Notes: generated by a model not told the origin, from the letters alone. 56,480 nucleotides of DNA from an uncultured Lachnospiraceae bacterium (GCA_900549995.1 URQQ01000028.1:1-56480); one strand, 5' to 3'; counted from the first letter of the stretch, positions 8,581 through 17,922 are shown. Numbers and translations are program-made.

Positions 8581-9636
8581 CTATTCTCTTACCTTCCAGA
8601 TATATTTTCTTGGTTCCTCTTTTAAATATGCGATAACTTCATCGCCCATCATCGTTCCTGACCAGCTGTCAACGTCCGTTGTAAGACCTGCCATGTGCGG
8701 AGTACATACTACATTTCTCATTGAGAGCAGCGGGTGATTGGCCGGTACCGGTTCTTCCCAGTAAACATCAATCGCAGCTCCGCCGATTTCTTTATTCTGA
8801 AGTGCTTCTACCAGATCCTGCTGATGAATGACTGCAGCTCTTGCCGTATTGATTAAGTAGGCAGTTGGTTTCATTTTGGAAAACCAGTCTTTGTTCACGA
8901 TCGCTTTGGTGGATGGCAGAACAGGGAGGTGAATGCTGACCATATCACTTTCAGCTAACATGGTATCAAGGTCCACTGCCCTGCAATTGTCTGCCTCGAT
9001 TTTTTCTGCCGGCATATATGGATCGTATGCAAGGATTTCCATGCCGAAGGCTTTTGCCCGCACGGCAACTTCGCGTCCGATCGCGCCGTATCCTGCAATT
9101 CCGAGTGTCTTGCCATACAGTTCAAAGCCAATCCCATAGTCTGTAAACGGATGCTTATCATCCAAAGGACCAAAGGTAACATTCTTGACATCCGGCACAT
9201 CATAGATATTGTCTTTGGCAGGCCCTGTATGTTCACCTTTGGAAAGGCCGGTGCAGCTAAGTGTCAGATTACGTGCAACTGCAATCATCAGCCCCATGTT
9301 AAATTCTGCAACTGCCACACGGTTTCTTCCAGGTGTGTAAGACAATTCCAGTCCTGCAGCTTTGATGGCAGCATGGTCAACTGTCGCAGGTGTCCCTTTC
9401 GCAACTCCCATGAATTTCATTCCGGATTCAGCCCAGGCTTTGATGGTGTCTGCTCCTGCATACTCATCACCCAATACAACAATTTCATGTCCCATACATT
9501 CTTCTTTTGTCATGTCCTCTGTGACATTGCCTTTTCCATGTTTTAACTCTCCGCAGATTGTGATGTCACACTGCTCTTTGATAATCTCCATCTGTTTTTC
9601 TGGAATTGATGTGCATAATGCTAATGTTTTTTTCAT
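8581..9636 (-). CDS. D-2-hydroxyacid dehydrogenase (SerA/GyaR-like)
   Basis: A 351-residue NAD-dependent dehydrogenase of the D-isomer 2-hydroxyacid family. The Rossmann motif reads GYGAIG, with the catalytic Arg in NTARAA and the catalytic His in TPHMAG near the C-terminus. It would interconvert a 2-hydroxy acid and a 2-keto acid in the cytosol. GGAGG lies just before the ATG at 9636; the frame runs 11 codons further upstream into the end of the transporter gene, so 9636 is preferred. Substrates in this family vary (phosphoglycerate, glyoxylate, hydroxyisocaproate), and the sequence does not identify one. Confidence 0.88.
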   Translation of the reverse strand: MKKTLALCTSIPEKQMEIIKEQCDITICGELKHGKGNVTEDMTKEECMGHEIVVLGDEYAGADTIKAWAESGMKFMGVAKGTPATVDHAAIKAAGLELSYTPGRNRVAVAEFNMGLMIAVARNLTLSCTGLSKGEHTGPAKDNIYDVPDVKNVTFGPLDDKHPFTDYGIGFELYGKTLGIAGYGAIGREVAVRAKAFGMEILAYDPYMPAEKIEADNCRAVDLDTMLAESDMVSIHLPVLPSTKAIVNKDWFSKMKPTAYLINTARAAVIHQQDLVEALQNKEIGGAAIDVYWEEPVPANHPLLSMRNVVCTPHMAGLTTDVDSWSGTMMGDEVIAYLKEEPRKYIWKVRE

Positions 9637-9652
9637 TTTATTTCCTCCATTT

Positions 9653-10813
9653 TTATCTTCTATTTTCATGTTTCATACATATATAAAAACCAATCACGGC
9701 TGAGACAGCCATTCCGACCGCTGCAATTGTATATACGTTGGTGGTACTTACAGTTCCGTAAATGAATTTCGATATGGTGTTTAAGACGCTTGGCGATACC
9801 AGCTGTCCAAAACACATGGCGCAGGTAAAACATGCAGAAGCCATCGCTGTAGCTACTGGTTTTACTGCATTGGCAACATCCACCATTGCCTGCGGGATGA
9901 ACATTCCCTGTGAAAATCCGCAGAAAACGGATGCCGCCAGGAGAACCGGGAGATTCGATGGAAACAGGATTAAAAGAACCGCTCCAATTACGAAACTCAT
10001 CATTGCCGCCGGAAGTGTTGCCTTACGGGTTACCTTCGTGACATATCCAAGCACCAGCCCCATGACGATCTGGGAGCCGGAGAATACGCCGGTTAAGATG
10101 CCGGATACCGCGCTGTCTCCGGCAAGCCTGCCGCTTAGATGCATTGCGATATTCGTTGTAAATGTTATCAGGAATAAAAATTCCAGAAATCCCAGAAATG
10201 CAACCTGAAATACCCGTTTATTCAGACGGATCTTCTCTGTGTTCGTAACTTTGGAAACTCCGGTTTCCGGGAGCATCACGAAAAGGACAATCAGGGAAAG
10301 GAATCCGATGATGTTCGTAAGGTAAGAATATGTAAAGCCAAGGCTTCCCAATTTTCCGCCTGCCGTAGTAATAATGACCATTCCCACACCGATACTTGCG
10401 GCCTGGATTCCCATAACCGATACCCGTTCATCCCCTTCAAAGAACTCTGCAACCACTGCGGTATTCAGCGTACAGGCCAGTCCCAGTGCGATGCCGTACA
10501 GTGTTCTTGACAAAAATAACAGCCAGAAGCTGTCCGCAAGATACGGTAAAAATCCAGTGATGCCGGCAACAAGCGCTGCGAACAGAAGCAGTTTCTTTTT
10601 ACTGATTTTTACCACCAGGCCGCCGGAGATGACCGCAACAATCATGGAAAGCAGTGCCGGTGCGGTGATCAGCATCTGTACCAGTGATACGCTGACATCG
10701 GGATAGTGACTTTGTATCTGTCCCAATACCGGCGAAACACAGTATTGCAGGCCCTGTATGAATGAGATTGCCACAATAGCAAGAATGATTTTTGTTTTCT
10801 GTGTTTTCTTCAA
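9653..10813 (-). CDS. MFS transporter
   Basis: A 386-residue integral membrane protein with about twelve hydrophobic helices and a central basic loop (SKVTNTEKIRLNKR), as in drug/proton or sugar MFS permeases. A basic cluster VVKISKKK lies in the loop between helices 2 and 3, where the MFS signature falls. The start is TTG at 10813 behind AGAGG. It lies between the two dehydrogenase genes in the operon and probably imports the pathway substrate or exports an end product. There is no basis to name the solute. Confidence 0.85.
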   Translation of the reverse strand: MKKTQKTKIILAIVAISFIQGLQYCVSPVLGQIQSHYPDVSVSLVQMLITAPALLSMIVAVISGGLVVKISKKKLLLFAALVAGITGFLPYLADSFWLLFLSRTLYGIALGLACTLNTAVVAEFFEGDERVSVMGIQAASIGVGMVIITTAGGKLGSLGFTYSYLTNIIGFLSLIVLFVMLPETGVSKVTNTEKIRLNKRVFQVAFLGFLEFLFLITFTTNIAMHLSGRLAGDSAVSGILTGVFSGSQIVMGLVLGYVTKVTRKATLPAAMMSFVIGAVLLILFPSNLPVLLAASVFCGFSQGMFIPQAMVDVANAVKPVATAMASACFTCAMCFGQLVSPSVLNTISKFIYGTVSTTNVYTIAAVGMAVSAVIGFYICMKHENRR

Positions 10814-10836
10814 TATCCGTAGTCCTCTCTGTCTGT

Positions 10837-11982
10837 TTAGTACGCTTTCTTTAAGATCGCCAGAACCTCTTCTTTAGTAACATTCTGTCTCGGATTGAAT
10901 AAAAGTACAGGTTCCTTCAGAACATCCTCTGCAATCATGTCGAAATCTTCTTCTGTGATTCCCTGCTCTGACAAAGTTTTGATTCCTAACTCTTTTGTCA
11001 GTTTCAGGAGTTCTTCTGAGATCAGATACTGATCTGTATCGAGATTGCCGGTAAGCGGTAAATCAATTGCTTTTGCAAGCTCTGCCATTTTTTTAGGGCA
11101 GCTTTCGGCATTGAAAGCAATGACATGCGGGAGTACGGCTGCATTTGCCATTCCGTGTGCCAGCTGGAAGTGTGCACTTAATGTATGGGCAATTCCATGT
11201 ACCAGCCCAAGATTGGCATTTGAGAATCCAAATCCTGTGATGACACAGCCAAGCATCATCTGTTCCCTGGCATCCATGTTGTTTCCGTCTTTTACAACCG
11301 CCGGAAGATTATGATAGATCAGTTTCAGCCCCTGCAGGGAATTGTATTCTGTTAACGGTGTTGCCATATTGGAAATGTAGCTTTCCACTGCGTGTGTAAT
11401 GGCATCCATCCCGGTGGAAGCAGTTACCGACGCAGGCATCGTCCGTGTGAATTCCGGATCAATGATGACTTTGGATGGTACCAGCTTATTATCAATCACA
11501 ACATATTTGATTACTTTTTCGGTGTCGATCAGGGCACTTACATTGGTTATCTCGCTGGAGGTTCCGGCGGTGGTCGGGATTGCGATCAGCGGGAGCAGAT
11601 CATTTTCTACCATTCCGATGCCGCCGTATTGGCCGATTGGCCCAGGGTTTGTCATGAGAACATTGATTGCTTTTGCAAGGTCAATACTGCTTCCGCCGCC
11701 GACAGCTACAAAAGCATTGACGTTCTCCTTCTTAGCAATGACCGCTGCTTCTTCCACAATCTCATTGGTCGGATTCGGCACAACTTTATCAAAAATAACG
11801 ATTTCCACATCTGCCTCTTTCAGGCTGTTCAGTACGGTATCTGCAATGCCTGCGAATTTCACGCCTGCATCATACACAAGCATAACCTTTTGGGCCTTAA
11901 ACCCTTTCACAATCTTGGGAAGTTCTTTTATGGAATCCCTGCCAAATGTGATATCACTCTTTACAAAAAATTCAAATGCCAT
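10837..11982 (-). CDS. Iron-containing alcohol dehydrogenase
   Basis: A 381-residue group III (Fe-dependent) alcohol dehydrogenase. It shows the glycine-rich AVGGGSSIDLAKA nucleotide motif near residues 95-107, and the metal-site segments DAITHAVESYIS and LVHGIAHTLSAHFQLAHG, with the His ligands in the latter. Close relatives include lactaldehyde reductase (FucO) and 1,3-propanediol dehydrogenase, which reduce short aldehydes to re-oxidise NADH. It is the first gene of the minus-strand operon, with AAGGAGAG before the ATG and a promoter about 40 nt upstream. Reduction of an aldehyde released by the class II aldolase would fit, as in deoxy-sugar breakdown. Confidence 0.9.
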   Translation of the reverse strand: MAFEFFVKSDITFGRDSIKELPKIVKGFKAQKVMLVYDAGVKFAGIADTVLNSLKEADVEIVIFDKVVPNPTNEIVEEAAVIAKKENVNAFVAVGGGSSIDLAKAINVLMTNPGPIGQYGGIGMVENDLLPLIAIPTTAGTSSEITNVSALIDTEKVIKYVVIDNKLVPSKVIIDPEFTRTMPASVTASTGMDAITHAVESYISNMATPLTEYNSLQGLKLIYHNLPAVVKDGNNMDAREQMMLGCVITGFGFSNANLGLVHGIAHTLSAHFQLAHGMANAAVLPHVIAFNAESCPKKMAELAKAIDLPLTGNLDTDQYLISEELLKLTKELGIKTLSEQGITEEDFDMIAEDVLKEPVLLFNPRQNVTKEEVLAILKKAY

Positions 11983-12022
11983 TTTTCTCTCCTTCTTTCA
12001 TATCCTTTTGTTTCTAATGCAA

Positions 12023-12075
12023 TGTTAACTATTTTTGCTCTGTGTCTCAAATGTACTTTTGCCTCTTTAAAGAGG
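12023..12075 (-). promoter_or_regulatory. Promoter and activator box of the catabolic operon
   Basis: On the minus strand: a -10-like TTAACA (12023-12028), a 16-bp spacer, a -35-like TTGAGA (12045-12050), then the box AGAGGCAAAAGTA (12054-12066). This box belongs to a perfect 14-bp palindrome (CCTCTTTAAAGAGG, 12062-12075) facing the regulator gene. The same arrangement with the same spacings occurs before the FGGY kinase (17975-18023). The poor -10 suggests dependence on an activator, most simply the adjacent PRD/EIIA regulator. Confidence 0.6.
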
Positions 12076-12126
12076 AAATGGTTTCTGCTAGAATGAATGC
12101 ATAGTACATCGAAAAAGGAGCGTCAT

Positions 12127-14079
12127 ATGGAAACGATCACTTTGTCTTTACGGCAGCGCAAACTTCTCAATCTCATACAGAACCAGACCTCACATATTAC
12201 CGGGCAGACTTTGGCCAGACAGCTCAATGTCTCTCCCCGTACGATCCGGAGTGATATTGTGGAAATCAATCACGCGCTTGCCTCCTGCGGCGCAAGTATA
12301 TCGGCAGAGCGGAGCAAGGGGTACTTTTTGGAATGCTCTGATCCGGAGTCTTTTCAGGAGCAGTTTAAAACGGATGATTTGCTGTTGACGAAAGAAGACC
12401 GCATCCGTTATCTTACATTCCAGTTATGCCTGTCAGATGTCCCTTTGAATCAATATGATCTGGAAGATGAGATGTACGTAAGCAAAACGACGTTAGACAA
12501 TGATTTTGCGGCATTGAAAAGGCTTTACGTGCTTTCCGAGCCTTATATCAAGCTCATACATACGGGAGATACGTGGGAATTTGAACAAGATGAGTCCAGA
12601 CGGCGGGCCATTTTGAACCGGCTTTTTCAGAGTGACTGGGATTATAACGCTGCTGGAAATGCCTATTACAGTTACCAGTTTCTGGACTCGGAGATTATGG
12701 AGCTGATCATGCAGATCACGGCCAGGTTTTTATATAAATATCATTTTCAGATAGAAGATGCGAACCTGGTAACACTGAATCTGTCGCTTGCGATTATGTA
12801 TTACCGGATGCTGTCCGGACATGTACTGCCTGAGGCACCTGAAACAGCAGATGAAAATGATCCCGTCTTCTGGCTGTGCAGAGATATTTTTGAATCGATG
12901 GAAGAAGCATTTTCCTGTGTGTTTCCGATACAGGAAAAGGAGGCTGTGTACCAGCATTTGTGCAACAGTCATCTGTTAAATGCAAGTGAATTGACTTTTG
13001 ATACGATTTCCAGTCATTTTGACTCTGAGTTAATCGAAATGACAGATTGTTATTTAAAGCAGATCGATACGACGTTTCATATTGATTTTTCGAAGGATGA
13101 AGATTTCTATATTACACTGATACAGTATCTCCGCTATTTAAGAATGCCTGTGCATATCTTAAATGCCCAGGGAAATGCGAATCTTCTCCGCCGGAATCTT
13201 TTCATGGAATCCGAGATTGCATATCTGATACAGCCAATTGCCTTAAAATACCTGGGCTATTATTTAAACGAGACAGAACTTTTATATCTGGCGCTTTGTA
13301 TCTCCGGTGCAATCGAAGGGTACTGGGCCAATCACCCGGAAAACCGCATACGGACGGTCATCTGCTGTCATTTGAATCTGACCGCGATCTGGGCGATTAA
13401 GAGGAAGACGCTTGGTGCTTTTGGCAACTATATCAACATTACGGCACTCATTCCGGTGAATGCACGAAGTGCCTATAATTTCCGTAATACCGATTTGGTT
13501 TTGACGACCGTCAATAAAGAGATTACAGGCAATCCGGGCACACAGGTTCTAAGAATTTCTCCGGATATGCTTCCGCAGGACTATATGCAAATCCAGAAAT
13601 TGGTGTCTGATACCTGTCTGAGATTCCTGTTCAGAGATCAGACGCTGTCCCTGGCAAGCCTTCTGCCTGACGCATATTGGCACGAGAACATAAAAGAAAC
13701 GAACAAATTTTCAATCATCGAGTTTATGTCGGATGATTTTATAAGGGATGGACTGGTTTCTTCCCGGTATGCAGAAGATCTGCTGAGAAGAGAATCAACG
13801 TATACTTACGGTTTTCAACCTGGGGCACTGTTTCTCTATTCCCTGGAACCGGCAAAAGAAACGAGGCTTTCTGTCGCCACATTAAAGCATCGTATTTTCT
13901 GGAATTCCAGCAAGATACGGGTCATTATCATGGCCTGTTTTGCTCCGTCCAATCAGCCGTTGCTTTTAAAATTACTTCAGGAAATCTATATTGACCATGA
14001 GAATCTTGAATATTTCAGGAAAGAGCATTCCAAGGCTGAATTATTAGAATTTTTCTCAGAGAAAGGCAAAAATAAATAA
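12127..14079 (+). CDS. PRD/EIIA-type transcriptional activator (LicR/MtlR-like)
   Basis: A 650-residue multidomain regulator. Residues about 5-65 form an HTH of the HTH_11 type (ITGQTLARQLNVSPRTIRSDI), followed by a second winged-helix-like segment (about 85-145). Then come PRD-like helical domains (for example FQIEDANLVTLNLSLAI) and a C-terminal region, about 535-650, resembling a PTS EIIA domain of the fructose/mannitol type (DFIRDGLVSSRYAEDLLRRE). Such proteins are controlled by PTS phosphorylation, but no PTS permease lies in the window, and the usual EIIA His (in a PH motif) appears absent. AAGGAG precedes the ATG at 12127; upstream in-frame codons lack a site. It is divergent from the operon it probably controls. 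Confidence 0.8.
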   Translation: METITLSLRQRKLLNLIQNQTSHITGQTLARQLNVSPRTIRSDIVEINHALASCGASISAERSKGYFLECSDPESFQEQFKTDDLLLTKEDRIRYLTFQLCLSDVPLNQYDLEDEMYVSKTTLDNDFAALKRLYVLSEPYIKLIHTGDTWEFEQDESRRRAILNRLFQSDWDYNAAGNAYYSYQFLDSEIMELIMQITARFLYKYHFQIEDANLVTLNLSLAIMYYRMLSGHVLPEAPETADENDPVFWLCRDIFESMEEAFSCVFPIQEKEAVYQHLCNSHLLNASELTFDTISSHFDSELIEMTDCYLKQIDTTFHIDFSKDEDFYITLIQYLRYLRMPVHILNAQGNANLLRRNLFMESEIAYLIQPIALKYLGYYLNETELLYLALCISGAIEGYWANHPENRIRTVICCHLNLTAIWAIKRKTLGAFGNYINITALIPVNARSAYNFRNTDLVLTTVNKEITGNPGTQVLRISPDMLPQDYMQIQKLVSDTCLRFLFRDQTLSLASLLPDAYWHENIKETNKFSIIEFMSDDFIRDGLVSSRYAEDLLRRESTYTYGFQPGALFLYSLEPAKETRLSVATLKHRIFWNSSKIRVIIMACFAPSNQPLLLKLLQEIYIDHENLEYFRKEHSKAELLEFFSEKGKNK

Positions 14080-14090
14080 GGGCAGGTAAA

Positions 14091-14141
14091 ATGCAAAAAA
14101 AGAGGAAACTGTTTGGTTCAACAGTACCTCTTTTTTTGCAT
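14091..14141. terminator. Bidirectional terminator between convergent genes
   Basis: Long arms (ATGCAAAAAAAGAGGAAACT paired with AGTACCTCTTTTTTTGCAT, one mismatch region) around a short loop provide A-rich/T-rich flanks on both strands. It separates the regulator gene and the convergent OFA transporter. Confidence 0.8.
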
Positions 14142-15400
14142 TATTTACGTGCTGCACATTTTTTTTCTTCTTCTTTTACAAATCCTTCTTTTGCAAACAG
14201 TTTGAAGCAGATCATGCCTATCAGCATCAATACGGCTCCGCAGATATAAGGAATGCGGTAGCTTCCTGTAATTCCGTAGAATGCGGCGAAGAAGGCAGGT
14301 CCGATCGCTCCGACCACCTGGATGATCGGCTGGATAATTCCATAGCCGTTAGCAAAACTGTCACCAAATTCTTCAATACAAAGAGATGCAGGCCAGTTGG
14401 CAGCGCCTCCGACTACCATACCGATACATACGAGGGAAATCCATACACCGGCCGTTGTTCCGGTCAGGTTAAGGATCATTGCCAATATCCCGAAGAGGAA
14501 AGAGGAATAGGCTGCTTTACGGGCGCCGATTTTGGAATCGAGAAGTCCGCAGAGATAGGAGCCTGGAAGGGCAAGCAGGCCCGATGCAAGCATCATCATA
14601 CCCGCGGTTCCCGGGTCAAAGCCAATTTCCAGAAGCCTTGGGAATAACTGTACCATAAGACCTGACGCAAATAACAGCTGTGTTCCCAGGGTAATGCCAT
14701 GTACCCATACTTGTGGTGTACGGAGTAATTTGGAGGTTGTCCAGATACTTTCTTTGTTAACAGCATCCTCTTTCGCGCCTTCTATCTCAATCCCGTTGTC
14801 TGGCTGAAAGCCTTTGTCAGCCGGATTATCTGAAAGAAAGACAGTCAATATGATTGCTGCGATGACCGCAATGATAATAAATGGAAGAAATCCTCCGATT
14901 GACCCCATAGCTCCGTATCCGGCCTGATAAATCATGGTAGCCACACCTGAACAGAGCGGGATTCCCATTGTTACAAGCCCCATGATAATTCCTTTTCTTT
15001 TCGGGAACCATCTGGAAATCAATACCGGTGAAAGCTGATAACCAATACCGCTGGAAATACCGTTTGCAAAAATCAGGCAGATGGCAAATATCATAAAGTT
15101 TGATGTTGCGCCCAATCCTAACATTACGGCTACGTAAATGCCAAAACAGATTAAACTTAATTTTTTCGCTGAATATTTTACAGATAATTTTCCAAGGACA
15201 AAACCTGCCACAATATTGGCAATACTGCCTAATGAAATCAAACTTGTAAGTACAGCAGCATTCCACCCTCTTAAATCTGCCAATGTACCAGAAGCAGCAT
15301 TCATCGCGCTTCCTACGGCTGTTGCTGTGAAGTATCCTAAAAATGCATACAGAATCAGCAGCCAGCCTTTTCCATACCCTTTTTTCGTCTTTGTCTCCAT
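14141..15400 (-). CDS. OFA-type MFS transporter (oxalate/formate antiporter family)
   Basis: A 419-residue membrane protein with about twelve helices, of the oxalate:formate antiporter branch of the MFS. It starts with a short basic tail (KTKKGYGKGW) followed by hydrophobic helices with SAMNAASG, and contains the GIGYQLSPVLISRWFPKRKG segment typical of the family. It probably carries a monocarboxylate or dicarboxylate. The ATG at 15400 follows AAGGAAAGAGAAG; the frame extends 22 codons upstream without a better site. The next gene upstream is a divergent TetR regulator, its likely controller. Within the locus it may export an acid end product or import an acidic substrate. Confidence 0.85.
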   Translation of the reverse strand: METKTKKGYGKGWLLILYAFLGYFTATAVGSAMNAASGTLADLRGWNAAVLTSLISLGSIANIVAGFVLGKLSVKYSAKKLSLICFGIYVAVMLGLGATSNFMIFAICLIFANGISSGIGYQLSPVLISRWFPKRKGIIMGLVTMGIPLCSGVATMIYQAGYGAMGSIGGFLPFIIIAVIAAIILTVFLSDNPADKGFQPDNGIEIEGAKEDAVNKESIWTTSKLLRTPQVWVHGITLGTQLLFASGLMVQLFPRLLEIGFDPGTAGMMMLASGLLALPGSYLCGLLDSKIGARKAAYSSFLFGILAMILNLTGTTAGVWISLVCIGMVVGGAANWPASLCIEEFGDSFANGYGIIQPIIQVVGAIGPAFFAAFYGITGSYRIPYICGAVLMLIGMICFKLFAKEGFVKEEEKKCAARK

Positions 15401-15469
15401 ACTCTTCTCTTTCCTTTCGTAATTAAAATTGAAATGCGGATCCGTTTTCAAAAATAAAAAGTGCACCTA

Positions 15470-15499
15470 TTGAACTTCTTCTGTTCTCTGTGCTATAAT
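15470..15499 (+). promoter_or_regulatory. Promoter upstream of TetR gene
   Basis: TTGAAC (15470-15475), an 18-bp spacer and a perfect TATAAT (15494-15499) point toward the TetR gene. They leave a leader of about 140 nt rich in GAAC/GTTC half-sites that could be operator sequence shared with the divergent transporter. Confidence 0.5.
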
Positions 15500-15643
15500 T
15501 TCCCTGGGATATTTTTGATATATCTATCTTACAAAATAACATTAAAAAAGAATAGAACACTTTTATTTTTTTTGTTCAATTCGTACAGTTTCTAAAAAAA
15601 TGTATTCTTTATCTGTTCTTTTTCTACAAAGAAAGGTGGTTCT

Positions 15644-16336
15644 ATGACGGATTCGGATATTAAAACAGCCCAAACCGGGAAAGTACGCAAAGCTTCGAAG
15701 ACCCGTGAAAAAATTATAGATTGTTATCTCGACATGATTCCTGATAAAAAATGGGACAGGATATCCGTGAAGGAGATCTGCAGTAAGGCTGAAATTACCC
15801 GTGGAACCTTCTATCAGTATTTTGACGATATCTATAATCTGATGGAAGAAATCGAACGGCCGATGCTCGAAGATCTCGAGCGCCGTGCCGCGCTGATTAA
15901 AAGCCATACCCGCACCCATACACCGCCGGAACTTTTTGAGGAGAAGTTCGACTATACACCGCCGGAGGCTCTGCGCCAATGGTTTCGTTTTTGCAAAAAA
16001 TTCCGTAAGCCGATGGCCAGGATGCTGGACCGCAAAAACGGAGATACCTATTTTGTCAAAAGAATCAAAGTGATTCTTACAGAGTATATCAATCATATGA
16101 TGGATGAAGATGGTATGCCCCACGATGCGCTCAGAGAGCATTTCGTGAAAATCTTTCTTGAACTTCATTTTCTTTCTGCCAATACATGGCTGACCACCGA
16201 TGATGATGAATTTCTGTCCATCAAGGAGATTATCAATCTTCTCAACACGATGCGTGTCGGAGCGAACTACCTGAGTTATAGAAAAATAACAACCCCCGAT
16301 TTCGATAACCTGATGTCATTGGATGACGAAGGATAA
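15644..16336 (+). CDS. TetR-family transcriptional regulator
   Basis: A 230-residue TetR-like protein. The N-terminal DNA-binding domain spans about residues 18-66, with the typical ISVKEICSKAEITRGTFYQYF helix-turn-helix, followed by a helical ligand/dimer domain with no recognisable specificity. AAGGTGG lies just before the ATG. It is divergent from the OFA transporter and convergent with the FGGY kinase, so control of the transporter is the simplest reading. The tail (about 200-230) is longer than usual and polar. Confidence 0.85.
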   Translation: MTDSDIKTAQTGKVRKASKTREKIIDCYLDMIPDKKWDRISVKEICSKAEITRGTFYQYFDDIYNLMEEIERPMLEDLERRAALIKSHTRTHTPPELFEEKFDYTPPEALRQWFRFCKKFRKPMARMLDRKNGDTYFVKRIKVILTEYINHMMDEDGMPHDALREHFVKIFLELHFLSANTWLTTDDDEFLSIKEIINLLNTMRVGANYLSYRKITTPDFDNLMSLDDEG

Positions 16337-16354
16337 AACCGGGGTCTTATAGAA

Positions 16355-16385
16355 GGACAGGAAGCCTGTTATTGGCTGACTGTCC
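16355..16385. terminator. Terminator between TetR and kinase genes
   Basis: GGACAG (16355-16360) pairs with CTGTCC (16380-16385), with an inner GCC/GGC pair and a short T-run (GTTTT) after it on the plus strand. It overlaps the 3' end of the convergent kinase gene. Confidence 0.5.
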
Positions 16386-17922
16386 GTTTTAACTGTTCCA
16401 GATCCTGATCCAGATGCTGGTACATTTTCACATAGAAGGGATACAGCTGATCATATCTTTCTTCCCATTCTTTTACTGGTTCAATGATTTCCTTTACTTT
16501 TATAATCTTTCCGGCAGCCTCTGTCAGGTTCGGGAATACGCCCACTTTATGTCCCACAAGGAGTGCATCACCAACCGGAACATCTCCGGATGTTTCATCC
16601 AGAACATGAACAGGCATATGTAACATGGACGCCTTAATCTGGCACCAGGTTCTGCTTTTAGCCCCTCCTCCGCAGATCCGCAGACATTCGGCTGCCGCGC
16701 CGGCTTCTTTCACGGTTTCGACAACATGGCGGACTGCAAATGCAGTTCCTTCAAACACGGCACGTATCAGATCGGCACGGCTTGTATCCATACTCAGGCC
16801 AATGAACATCCCCCGGGCATAGTCGTTCCATAACGGCGCCCGCTCGCCCATCAGATAAGGGAAGAACAGAAGTCCGTTTGCTCCGGCTTTTGACTGCAAT
16901 GCCAGTTCATTCAGATATGTATAGATATCTTTCCCCTGTGCAAGCGCCTCTCTTTGTTCCTCTGCTGCAAATGTCTTGATATACCATTTCAGCGCCGCGC
17001 CGCTTGCCTGAATCGGTGCATCGAAGACCCAGGGCATTCCGTCGATTGCGCAGGGCTTTGTGACAACGGGGATATCGGACGCACTTTTCTTATTGCTGCC
17101 TGCGAACACCAGTGATGTTGTACCGGAAGACTCTCCGATTTCGCCAAGCCGGCTCATTCCCAGGGCATATACCGAGGCCATTGCATCGCTGCATCCTGCA
17201 ATGACAGGGATTCCTTCCTTAAGTCCCGTCTCTTCTGCCGCTTCTGCCGTAACAAAGCCGATGATCTCATCAACCAGTTTTAATTCCGGCAGCATTTCAT
17301 CTAAATCAACACCAATGACATCTCCGATTTCCTTCGACCAGCTCATGGTACGAATGTCCAGGCATTGTGTCCGGGATGCCTGGTCAATGTCTGAAGTCAT
17401 TTTTCCTGTCAGTTTGTAATTGATATAAGAACTTGCCTGCAAAAACTTCTTCGTCTTCGCGAAAAGTTCCGGCTCATTCTCTTTAAACCACAGGATTTTA
17501 TTTGGCAGAAAGGCTACGGAGGGCTGTCCGCCCACAATTTGAACAAAATGCTGTAATCCAATGGTATCCACGATATAACGCAGATGGCCGGCAGAGCGTC
17601 CATCCTGATAAGTCAATGCGTTTCTGAGGGGGCGCCCGTTTTCATCCACCGGAAGCATACTGACGGTATGGGAACTGATGGCAATGCCTCTGATTTTTCT
17701 TACCGTATCTTCCCCCGCCTGACGGACAAGAGACTGAAAAATCTCTTTCGTGTTCTCCCACCAGCTGTCTGCATCCTGCTCCTGCATATTCTTTCCCGGA
17801 AGAATAAACGTACTGGCTCTGCTTTCCGACGCCGCGACAGTTCCGTCATCTCCGAGTATGACAGCTTTAATATTTGTAGTTCCGCAATCCATTCCTAATA
17901 CATAATTATCTGCACTACTCAT
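16369..17922 (-). CDS. FGGY-family carbohydrate kinase (xylulokinase-like)
   Basis: A 517-residue sugar kinase of the FGGY family, using ATP to phosphorylate a ketose or polyol in the cytosol. It shows the N-terminal phosphate-binding LGMDCGTTNIKA (D12), a GCSDAMAS segment with the catalytic Asp, the GESSGTTS loop, and the C-terminal adenine-binding GGGAKSRTW. Length matches xylulose, gluconate and related kinases. GGAGG precedes the ATG. Its promoter shares the box and spacing of the catabolic operon's promoter, placing it in the same regulon as the class II aldolase, which could cleave its product. Specificity cannot be read. Confidence 0.9.
   Translation of the reverse strand: MSSADNYVLGMDCGTTNIKAVILGDDGTVAASESRASTFILPGKNMQEQDADSWWENTKEIFQSLVRQAGEDTVRKIRGIAISSHTVSMLPVDENGRPLRNALTYQDGRSAGHLRYIVDTIGLQHFVQIVGGQPSVAFLPNKILWFKENEPELFAKTKKFLQASSYINYKLTGKMTSDIDQASRTQCLDIRTMSWSKEIGDVIGVDLDEMLPELKLVDEIIGFVTAEAAEETGLKEGIPVIAGCSDAMASVYALGMSRLGEIGESSGTTSLVFAGSNKKSASDIPVVTKPCAIDGMPWVFDAPIQASGAALKWYIKTFAAEEQREALAQGKDIYTYLNELALQSKAGANGLLFFPYLMGERAPLWNDYARGMFIGLSMDTSRADLIRAVFEGTAFAVRHVVETVKEAGAAAECLRICGGGAKSRTWCQIKASMLHMPVHVLDETSGDVPVGDALLVGHKVGVFPNLTEAAGKIIKVKEIIEPVKEWEERYDQLYPFYVKMYQHLDQDLEQLKRTVSQ

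Noticed and set aside
12001..12080. Sigma-54 promoter controlled by a LevR-type activator
   Set aside because: No GG-N10-GC pair with the -24/-12 consensus was found, and the regulator lacks an AAA+ sigma-54-interaction domain (no GAFTGA motif).
11392..12096. Long plus-strand frames opposite the Fe-alcohol dehydrogenase
   Set aside because: Shadow frames of a gene whose product matches its family over the full length.
15563..16168. A 201-residue open frame on the minus strand
   Set aside because: It lies opposite the TetR gene, which has a clear HTH motif and ribosome binding site; the minus-strand product is low-complexity His/Phe-rich, typical of an antisense shadow.
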